DNA from: Hymenoscyphus infarciens
Lineage: Eukaryota > Ascomycota > Leotiomycetes > Helotiales > Helotiaceae
Length of the DNA: 64,000 bases
Direction of reading: 5' to 3'
Assembly: GCA_001414345.1 (NCBI GenBank)
Contig: LLCB01000090.1
Location: forward strand, 124,001 to 188,000
Positions 1 to 9,823 of the stretch are shown here, one piece after another (position 1 is the stretch's first letter; the number at the start of each line of letters is the position of its first letter). The position numbers and the translations under genes were made by a program. Below the pieces are notes generated by a model that saw only the letters and a program-made list of their open reading frames with translations, was not told the DNA's origin and did not search any database.

Positions 1-218
1 TATATAAGACTACTATTATCTATACTTATAAGAAGCTATTCTTAGAGAGAGTTAAGTATAGCTTAATTAGTACGTAGGTTATCCTATTCTTATATAAGAT
101 AAGTTAGCCTAGTAAGAAAGAAAGATAGTATAGTTATTTATATTTAAAAGAGAATATAAAGCTTACTATTCTTCTCTAACTAAAAAAGCTAATAAGTACT
201 TAAAAGAGTACGTTTTAA

Positions 219-220
<2 letters not shown>

Positions 221-250
<30 letters not shown>
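221..250. repeat. (TA)n microsatellite
   Basis: An uninterrupted run of 15 TA dinucleotides just upstream of the decayed Gag reading frame. Confidence 0.95.
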
Positions 251-253
<3 letters not shown>

Positions 254-267
254 TTTAAAAAGAGAGT

Positions 268-930
268 TTAAATATATCTTCTACTTCGTTTAAAGAAGAG
301 AAGTTAATTAGCTACTCTAATTATATAGAGTAGCTTATAAAAGCTAAGCTTTATTTAAAGATAAATAGTTTTATACCTTATATCTTAGGTACTATTAAAG
401 AACCTAGAAAGTCTTTATACTATAATAAGATAAAAGAAGGTAAATATAAGCCTAAATTAGACGAACTAGCTATAAAATATAAAGATAAGCTAGACGATTA
501 TAAGGCTAAGAGTAATAAAGCTTTAGCTACTTTATAAGCTATTATCTCTTTTAATAATTTAAAGAGATATATAGACGTTAACTCTCCTTCGACTCTTTAG
601 AATAAAATTAAGACTAACTTTAGTAGCTCTAGTCTAGAACTAGTAGATTGATATTATAATAAGATAACTAACGCCTACTATAGTAACTTTAGTACTATAG
701 AAGAGTATATATCTGAAATCTAGTCCTCGGCTATATACTTAAGAAGCTTAGACGAAAAAGTATCTAATACTTTTATACTAGTTACTATCTTTAATAGCCT
801 TCTTAGCTCTTTTAATTCTTTTATATCTAGAAAGTACGAAGATATAAGAAACGATGTTAGTTCTATAGACTTAGACGATATAATAAGCGACCTTATAGGT
901 AAAGAGTCTAGAATAACTTAAAGAAGTGAT
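268..930 (+). pseudogene. Copia Gag (UBN2-type) relic
   Basis: In one frame a protein of about 220 residues can be followed through several stop codons. Its middle part, with an aromatic-rich stretch then a leucine-rich 'EYISEI'-like helix and 'LLSSFNSFI', resembles the UBN2/retrotran Gag domain that packages Copia RNA in virus-like particles. Stops fall where Trp or Gln would sit. It joins directly to the zinc-knuckle and protease part of the polyprotein. Family assignment rests on pattern and on the position upstream of protease. It is non-functional as it stands. Confidence 0.6.
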
Positions 931-959
931 TTAGAAGCTAATAAAGCTTCTATTAAAAC

Positions 960-3900
960 TAGCTCTCTATATACCTACTATAATAAAAAGAGGTATATTA
1001 AGAGTAAATGTTTTATACTTTACCTAGAGCTTAGAAAGAGCTCTAATAATACTAGTAATAATACTAGTAATAATTCTTTTAAGAAGAATAAAAAGAAGAA
1101 TAAAGATAAAGATAAAGATAAAGACTCTAATAACTTTAAAGCTTTACCTAGAGTTATTATATTAGCTAGTACTAATAGTAAGAATAATAATACTATAGCT
1201 AGCTTTACTAGCTCTAATAATAGACTAGTATTAGACTCTAGAGCTACTAAACACTTTATGCTTAATAAAGACTAGCTTCTTAATTTTAAAGAGCTAAATA
1301 GCTTGATTATAGTAGCTAATAATAATAAAGAACCTCTATTAGATAAAAGTAATATACTTATTACTTATAAAGAGATAGAGCTACTTATTAAGAACGTATA
1401 CTACGTTCCTAGTCTTAATAATACTCTAATTTTAGCTTACTTTTTAGCTAGTAAAGGTTAGGATATTAAGCTTAATAAAGACTATACTTATATTAGTAAT
1501 AATAAAGCTAATATTAAGATTAAAGCTATTTAGTAAAATAATACTTATTATCTTCTTAAACTAGCTATAGACTATAGTAAGTTTAAAAAAGTAGTTTATA
1601 GTATTAATAAGTCTATTAAAAAAGAAAATCTTACTCTATTATATAAGAGACTTAATTACTTAAACTTAGAGTAATTAGTTAAAACTATAGATAATACTAT
1701 AGGCTTTAAGTTTAGTAGTAAGTCTAATAAGACTATAGATAATTATAAACCTTACTATCTAGGTAAACTAACTAAGAAAGTAAGCTATATACCTTTAGCG
1801 AGTCCTAGTAATAGTAACTCTCTTACTTACTTTAACCTAGATATAGCTAGTCCTTTTAGAGTTAAAGGAAATAAAAGAGAATCTTACTTTATTACCTTTA
1901 CTTATTAAAAGACTAGACTAGTTTATATTTATACTATTAAGCTTAAATTAGAGGCTTTAGATACTTTAATAGAACTATATAAGCTATTAAAGAATTAATT
2001 TAATATCTTTATTAAAGGATTATACTTAGATAATACTAAAGAGTTTAAGAGTACTAAGTAGGATCTATTTTATAAAGAGAATAGGATATATAACAATTAT
2101 ATAAGCTCTTATAGTTAAGAATAGAATAGTATATTAGAGCGTCTTAATAGATATATTCTAGAAAGACTTATAGCTATAGTAGCTAAAAAGAATATACTAC
2201 TATACTTTTAGCCTTACTTAGTTAAGTTTATAATCTATATAAAGAATTAGACTTATAACTCTACTATAAAGAGTACTCCTTATAAAGCTATTCTAAAAGA
2301 AAAGCTTAATATATCTTATATTAAAGTACTAGGCTCTCTTTATTATTATCTTAAGCTAAAAGAAGTAAGACTTAAAGATAGCCTAGGAAAGCTAGGAGTT
2401 AAGGCTAATAAAGGTATACTAGTAGGCTTTAATTCTTCTAATAACTATTTAGTCTATAACTTTAATAAAAAGACTATAGACTCTACTAGAGATATTACTA
2501 TTAAAGAAGAATTAGAGTATAAAGAAGACTATAAGTCTAAAGAAGACTATAGTACTCTACTAGATTCCGATTTAGAAGACTATAATACTCTTTTAGAGAT
2601 TATAAATAAACCTTCTAAAAATAAAGAGCCTTCTATAAATATAGAAGAATTAGAAGAAGAAGAAGAAGCTATAGAAGATATTAATCCTATAGTAGAAAGC
2701 GAAGACGAAGAGGCTATAAAGGAATCTATTAATCTAAGACCTTGAAAAGCTATTAGCTATAACTATAATAGAAGCTATATTAAAAAAGCTAATATAGCTT
2801 CCTTTTATAACTACGCTACTTCTACTCTTTTAGTCTTTAAAATAGAGAGTAAAAACCTTATAAAAGAAGATAATAATAAGACTATAACTTCTAAAGTTAC
2901 TATTAAGAAGCTTATAGGTTTTATTTTAGAACCTAAAACTTATAAAGAAGCTATTAGTCTTAGTAATCCTTATAAAGACTACTAGATTAAGTCTATATAA
3001 AGTAAGCTAAATACTTTAGAGTCTAATAAGACTTAGAAAGCTAATAGCTCTTTAGACTCTTCTTCTTCTTCTTCTATTATACCTATTAAAACTAGGTAGG
3101 TTTATAAGATTAAAGATCTTAAAGATAGCTATATAGAGCTAAAAAGTTAATTTATAGTTAAAGGCTTTAAGTAGATCTATAGAAGAGACTATATAGACTA
3201 TTATACTAGAGTTATTAAGTAGATCTTATAGAAACTAGTCTTTGCTTTAGTTATACTTTATAGTCTTATTATATATAAGATAGATATAGTATCTACTTTT
3301 ACTTATAGACCTATAGATACTAGTAATCTATATATAAAGCCTCTTAAAGGACTAGGTACCTACTTAAAAGTAAGTAACTACTTTATAGAAGAAAGTAATA
3401 GTATTACTAGTTTATTACTTTTAAAGGCTTTATATAACTTAAAGTAATTAACTAGGATCTAGTACTATACTTTAACTAACGTTCTTAAAGACTTAAAGTA
3501 TAGTCCTTTAAACTTTAAATCTTATCTTTAGATTAATAGAGAGAAGTCTATTATACTTAGTATATACGTAGATAATATAGCTATAATAGCTCCTTCTATT
3601 CTATTAGCTAAAGAACTTATTAAAGACCTAGAAAAGCATTTTATAGTTAAAGACTTAGGACTTATAAAAGACTATCTAGGTATAAACGTTACTATAAGTA
3701 AAGACTCTTATAATAATCGAGTTCTAAAACTAGACTAAAGTAATTATATAGCTAAAGTATTAGAAAAGTATAGCTTTAAAGAAGCTAATCCTATATATAC
3801 GCCTATAATAGCTAAAGTAAAACTAGTACCTAATAAAGATAAAGCGTCTAAATTAGATATAAAGCTATTTTAAGGTATTATAGGTTATTTACTATATATT

Positions 3901-4524
3901 ACTCTAGGAACTAGATCTAATATAGCTTATTTAGTTATAAGATTAGCTAGATATACTAGTAATCCTAGTTCTAATTATTTTAAAGCTATTAAAAGAGTTC
4001 TAAGATATCTTAATACTACTATTAATTATAGTATTAAATACTATAGTAACTTATCCTCTTATATAAGCGGCTTTACTAACGCTAATTACGCTAGAGATAT
4101 TAGTACTAGAAAGTCTACTAGTAGCTATATATTCTATATAGTAGGTAGTCCCTTTATTTAGCATAGTAAGCTTTAGTCTATTATAGCTTAAAGCTCTACT
4201 AAAGTCGAATACGTAGCTCTTAATCTAGCTACTAAAGAAGCGATATATATTATAGCTTTACTTAAAGAGTTAGACTTTTATAAATAAGTAAAGTTCTCTC
4301 TATATATTAATAATAAAAGCATTATAGACCTAAGCGAGAACCCTGTATTTTATAAACGTATTAAACATATAAATATAAAATATTACTTTATAAGAGACCT
4401 TATTACTAAGAGTATTATAGACGTTATATACGTCTCTACTAAAGAATAAAAAGCAGACAGCTTTACTAAAGCTTTAGATAAAGTAGAGTATAAGAGCTTT
4501 CTTAAAGAACTTAGCTTTATATAA
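960..4524 (+). pseudogene. Copia Pol polyprotein relic (knuckle, protease, integrase, RT, RNase H)
   Basis: A degraded CCHC knuckle lies near 966-1010, with two Cys codons now reading Tyr. The protease motif at 1225-1260 reads LVLDSRATKHFM, where families have D-S-G-A. The integrase zinc region is near 1640-1790. The integrase core at about 1830-2330 has three acidic sites: LDIAS, LYLDN and ILERLNR. Reverse transcriptase at about 3070-3800 carries YVDNIAI, where YVDD is expected (Asp to Asn by G-to-A). RNase H at about 3940-4520 ends with ADSFTKAL. Domain order identifies Copia. Dozens of stops make it a fossil, and the direction of change fits RIP. Confidence 0.85.
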
Positions 4525-5060
4525 GCTATATATTTAGTATTCTCTATTAAAGAGATACTTTTATTTGTTTTTACTACTTTCTTTAAAGAGGTATTCGTTC
4601 TTTAAGATTAGATTAGTTATTAGTCTACTTTTAGCTCTTACTTAGTCTATTAACTTATACTTTAAAGTTAAGTTAATATTTTAGTCTAGTTTATTTACTT
4701 CTACTTTATTTACTTACTTCTACTTTAAAGTTAAGTAAGTATTTCCTCTATTATTAAGTAAAGTACTTATTAAGAGAGTATATTAGTATTAGGTAATAAT
4801 TACCTTACTTACTAATAGGCTTTAGGTTTAAACCTTAGTCTATACTAGTTCTTTCTAGTATTATCTAGAAGGTTTAGTTACGTTCTTAGTTATAGTTAAG
4901 TAAATATATAATCCCTAGAACCTTCTAGTAACCTCTTTAATTTATAAGCTATAAAAGCTTCTAGTATTTACTCTAGAAGTATATATAGCCCTCTTCTATC
5001 TTTTAGTTAGAAATTAAGTTAAAAATTCACTAAGTCTTTTATACTTATACTATGATGGCC

Positions 5061-5435
5061 TGTCACCTAGGCCATCCTGGATAGCTGGGAGTACCTGCCG
5101 CATCTAAGGTTCGGCTGTAGTATATTTAGCTTTCGGTAGTTGTTGTTTTGCATTGTCTAATTTAGGAAGGTTACGTACGTCCGTACGTCCGTCCGGACTT
5201 TCGGACGTACTTCGTAGGGTTCGGGCTTTTGTATTAGCCGACGTATGTCGTTGTTCGGTTTCGTACCTCTTTGTATCGTCCGAACCTCTTATATATAGCA
5301 GCCTACTCTCCTAGAGTCAGAAAAGGCCAGTTTAGCCTTTTCTTCCGTATCAGAGCCTAGTATTTACATACGTCATTCTGCCAAACGCACTCCTATATAC
5401 CTCTTCTGTAGTTGTGTGTATTTCGTGCCGTTACA
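5061..5435 (+). repeat. LTR-like repeat, better preserved copy
   Basis: 375 bp, clearly richer in G+C than its surroundings and holding CpG-rich words such as repeated CGTACGTCC. It shares long blocks with 6730-7033, for example GAGTACCTGC, TTAGGAAGGTTA, CCGAACCTCTTATATATAG and AGAGCCTAGTAT. Confidence 0.7.
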
Positions 5436-6729
5436 TATACTTCGACTCCTTAGAAACGTGATTTAGCGATCACCTAACCTACTCTATACCGATTCAACTT
5501 ACGTACTTCTAACCTACCCTGTAGCCTACTCTATAGTCTACTCTATACGTATATAACCTCTTATAACTATCATAAGAATTAGTCTAAAGGAAATGTCTTA
5601 TATCTACTAGTAATATATAAAATCTTCTAACTTTACTTCTTCTAGTTTAACTTATTTCTATATAACTCTAGTTTAATATATTTTAGTATAATCTTACTAG
5701 TATTTCTATTTATAGGTTTAATAATATATTAACTTATAAAGTTACTTTCTTACCTATCTTACTAATTTATAATATATATAGATAATTACCTCTTATTACT
5801 AGAATTATTTAATAAGCTTCTTAAGCTTAGTATTAGTATAGAAGACACTTACTATATCTATATTACTAAACCGCTCTTTCTATATCTAATTAAGACTTAA
5901 AAGAAGAAAGTTAATAATACTCTCTTATAATCTTAGAGTATATAATCCTAGAAGTTATAAAAAGAGATTATTACCGCGGTTTCTAGTAGATAATAGAGCG
6001 ATCTTATAAGTAAAATCGTTCTAGTATATTCTTAAATTTTAGCTTTTATATAGTAAGATAATATACTAGTATTAATGCTTTTTATAAAATATACTAGTAA
6101 GAAGTATAATTAGTAAAAGTAATAAACCTACGCTAATCTAGTACTATAGTAAAGAAGAGCACTTATAAGCTTTTTATCTATCGATTATTACCTTCGCTAC
6201 TACTATTCTTAGAAGTCTAAAAGGTATATAAACTAAGACTTTAATATACTATAAACTTCTACTAAAATCTACTAATTATATAATTTATTAACGATTATAA
6301 TAAATAGATAAAAGAAGTAGATATTATAGATTAATTATATAAGAACTATAAAACCTAGTAAACTTAATAGAAGATATAATAATCTTTATTTTATTAGCTT
6401 ATAAATATTACTATAGTAAACTAAGAGATATATACTAATATTTAGTATAGATTCTTCTCTATAATTCTTAAATAAAATCTTCTAATTATCGCTTATATAC
6501 TCTCTACTTAAAGACTCCTAGCTTTTATACTAATTTATTTATCTTAGTAAAGAAGATAATATTATAAAAGCTTAAAAGTAATACTCTATCTATCTCTATA
6601 CTTAGTATATAGCTTCTACTAAAAGATTATATTATTAGAATAAGATATAAAGAGAGAAACTTTTAAGTAAATTACTATTAGAAGAAGTACGTCTATCTTA
6701 TCTACGTTAAACTAAGAGCTAGTATATAA

Positions 6730-7033
6730 CAGTATACTATTATTCTAGATAGCTAGGAGTACCTGCTATATATAGGGTTTCGATAGTTATTATCTTATAT
6801 TATCTGTTTTAGGAAGGTTATATAGGTTTAAGCTTTTATATTAGCTAAGGTTATTCGGTTTTAGACTCTTTTATACTATCCGAACCTCTTATATATAGTA
6901 GCCTACTCCTAGAGTAGAAGAGGGATAGTTTTTCCTTTTCTTCTATATTAGAGCCTAGTATCTACGTATATTATTCTACTGAATATACTCTTATATACCT
7001 CTTCAGTAGTAGTATATATTTCGTATTATTATA
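6730..7033 (+). repeat. LTR-like repeat, RIP-mutated copy
   Basis: Second copy of the 5061-5435 repeat. Many differences between the two are C to T or G to A in this copy, and it lacks the repeated CGTACGTCC part, so it is about 70 bp shorter. The exact left edge is uncertain by several bases. Confidence 0.65.
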
Positions 7034-9000
7034 GATCTCTCTTTTATTTTATTAGAATATTTATTAGTTAAATAGCTTTTATAGATTTAGAAATTATACT
7101 CTAGAATATTAGTTTTCTTATGTCTTTTTTAGCTATAAAGCTTAGAGTACTTTTATAAAGTATAAGCTTATATTATTATAACTTATAACCGCGTTCTCTA
7201 TATATTATAATATAGTCTAAAGAGTTAATATAGCTTTTTATAAAGTAGTCTATATTTTAAATTAATATAATTCTTCTTTTTCTTCTTCTTCTTAGTTACT
7301 TTTTTTAATTAGCTCTATTAGCTATAACTTTCTATATCTTTACTATTCTCTTATCTTCTATATATAGAGAATATTAAAAGAGCGTTAGCTAATATAAAAA
7401 TATAAACTATAATATATAAAATAGACTTTACTTTACTTAGTTAAAATAAAAATAAAAATAAAACTTAAAAGAATACTATATAAAGCAATTTAAAGAGATT
7501 AGAGACTTAGAATTTAATATTTCTTTAATTTAAGTCTTAATTATTAAAAGAAGAAGATAAAATATCACTTATTAATTAAAGTCTAAGTATAACTTAAAAC
7601 CTAGCTAGTCTCTACTTATATACTTCTATTAATTTCGTTTTAGTTTTAGTTTTCTACTAGCTTCTAATACTTTCTACTAGCTCTTTATTTAGAAAGTCTC
7701 TTTTTAAATAGAGAATCTCTTTAGATTTTTTTAAAAAAAAACTACTATTTTACTTTCTTTTCTATCTATTTAACTATATATACTTTATTTTCTATATTTT
7801 ATATTTTATATTTTATAATTTATATTTTTATATTAGAGTATATTTAGCTTATATAAAGTATTTAAATATATATTCAGATATCTAATAAAATACTCTAAAT
7901 AGTAATCTCGTATAAGTTACTATATATTATTAATTATTTCTTATATCTTAAGTAATTATTTAGCTCGTAGTATATATTCTAAGTAGCTAGCTCTTAATAG
8001 TTATAAGAAAATCTATATATATATAAAGTTTTAAAGATTTATATCTCTAGAGATCTAAATCTTTTTTTAATTATATATATTCTGTTTATATATATACTAA
8101 GATATATAAGATTAAACTAGTGCTTTATATTACTTTTAAATATATATACTAAGCACTAGTATATATATAGAATTAGTATATATATAGAATTAGTATATAT
8201 ATATATTCTCTTATATTTTTTAGTAGTATATATTCTAGATATATATAAGCTAAACAAGCTTCTAGCTAACTCTCTATTAATATTCTCTTATAGTATTCTA
8301 AATCTCTAAAAGTCTAAAAATAACGTAATTATAAATAGTAACTTATAAATTATAAAATATTACTATTTATAAGTAAAAAAAGAGAATAATTAAATTCTCT
8401 CTCTTCTCTCTTTCTTTATATAAAGACTAGATAGTCTTAACTATAGTAACTTACTATTTAAAGAATAGAGAAGAAGAATAAGTATTATATATATAATAGT
8501 AATATCGCGCTCTTACTCTTCTATCTTTCTTATTTATTATCTAACTCTTAAATTATATTTCTTCTATTATTTCTAGATAAATAAGAGAGAAGAAAAGAAA
8601 GAGAAAGAGAGAAAGAAAGAGTAAGAATTATTTACTACTTTTACTAAACTTCTCTTATCTATACTAGGAAAAACTTTCCTTCAAAATATTTACTTATCTC
8701 TTACTTCTATACTCTCTTACTTCTATACTCTTATCTATATTCTTACCTATACTCTCTTACTATATATATTATCTAAAAGAATAGAATAAGAAGTAAAAGT
8801 ATAAGTAGAGTAGATAGTATAATATAATTTAAAATCAGCTATAGCTCTTAGAGGCCTTAGTTAATCTAGCTACAAATACTTGACTTTTACGATTTACGAT
8901 TACTTATACTTATTTAATTTTATTTTATCTTTTATCTTTTATATTTTATGTTTTATGTTTTTATATTAGCTAACTCTCTATCAACGTCCTCTATACCACA
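7034..9000. other. AT-rich gene-free stretch
   Basis: Very AT-rich DNA with many TATATA and TTAGTATAT words, including short duplicated words near 8160-8210. No open frame or recognisable element is left. Probably further RIP-decayed repeat DNA. Confidence 0.6.
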
Positions 9001-9006
9001 CCCTCA

Positions 9007-9040
9007 CACACCTTCACAGACCTTCACAGACCTTCACAAA
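9007..9040. repeat. Short tandem repeat, ACCTTCACAG unit
   Basis: About three copies of a 10-bp unit at the transition from AT-rich DNA to the gene island. Confidence 0.8.
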
Positions 9041-9134
9041 AGCGAAATCCAACAACTCATCTATCTATAGGTATGATCGGGCGCGTACTATACGTACTAT
9101 AACTCTGAAAAATCCAATAACCAAAATCCAATAA

Positions 9135-9282
9135 CCTCTCTTTCTCTTTCTCTTTCTCTTTCCCTTTCTCTTTCTCTTTCTCTTTCTCTCTCTCTTTCTC
9201 TTTCCCTTTCTCTTTCTCTTTCCCTTTCTCTTTCTCTCTCTCTTTCTCTCTCTCTTTCTCTTTCTCTTTCTCTTTCTCTTTT
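9135..9282. repeat. CT-rich (CTTTCT)n microsatellite
   Basis: About 148 bp of almost pure pyrimidine on the + strand, built from CTTTCT and CTCT units. The minus strand gives an open frame of alternating Arg-Glu, which is a product of the repeat and not evidence of a gene. It lies downstream of the glyoxal oxidase gene. Confidence 0.95.
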
Positions 9283-9339
9283 ATACTCCGTCAAGTACAG
9301 CGTGCAGCGTGTAGCGTACAGCGTCCTGAACTTGAGCCG

Positions 9340-9393
9340 TTTCAGCGTTCCAGCGTTTCAGCGTTTCAGTGTTTCAGTGTTTCAGTGTTTCAG
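9340..9393. repeat. GTTTCAG(C/T) tandem repeat
   Basis: About six copies of an 8-10 bp unit (GTTTCAGC, GTTTCAGT). Just upstream lie a few variant AGCGT words. Confidence 0.8.
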
Positions 9394-9823
9394 CCCTGTA
9401 ATTGGTGAGCGACCTGCGGACCTGCTCAAGTGTCTCCCCAACCACCTCCGTTAATCCATCATCTCATTTCGACAACACCAACAGTGTGTGGTATTCCGTA
9501 CCCACGGCAGCACTTGTTACTCGCTTCATGCTTCCTCCCGCTGAGCGCTTAATGAGATTGATTTCCTAGCACTTTTTCCCCTCGAGTGGTCTGAGAATGG
9601 AGAACGTAACGAGGACAGCTCTCATCCTCCCATCCTATCCACAACTCGTAGAATCACAAGTAAACATACACATCACAACCAAAATCATCACAGTCATCAC
9701 AATTAATTTAATCCTTTTTTTGCGTTTCAATCTAGCCAACTATCAAAAAAAGAACTGAGCCGCCACCCACCAAAACGCCGCCATTGGCCCACGTTTTCAA
9801 TGAATGCGTATAACCCTCCCTCT

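Larger units (their letters stand above)
1..5040 (+). mobile_element. RIP-degraded Ty1/Copia LTR retrotransposon (left end outside window)
   Basis: AT-rich DNA that still reads, on the + strand, as Gag, zinc knuckle, aspartic protease, integrase, reverse transcriptase and RNase H in the Pseudoviridae/Copia order (integrase before reverse transcriptase). The frame is broken by many TAG/TAA codons, mostly where Trp or Gln is expected, and conserved Gly and Cys codons read Arg and Tyr. This is the pattern left by C-to-T and G-to-A RIP changes. Coding similarity starts near 268 and ends near 4524. I could not find matching LTRs: the left one would start before base 1, and the outer edge at about 5040 is set only by the change in base composition. 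The element cannot be active. Confidence 0.85.
5061..7033 (+). mobile_element. Short LTR element, internal part decayed
   Basis: Two similar direct repeats (5061-5435 and about 6730-7033) enclose about 1.3 kb of AT-rich DNA with no reading frame that I recognise. The left repeat begins TGTCACC and ends CCGTTACA, the TG..CA ends usual for LTRs. The short internal part suggests a deletion derivative or a non-autonomous element. No target duplication could be checked because the right end is heavily mutated. Strand is arbitrary. Confidence 0.55.

Noticed and set aside
9097..9294. Minus-strand open frame of alternating Arg-Glu
   Set aside because: It is only the translation of the CT-rich microsatellite. 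No start context and no non-repeat domain.
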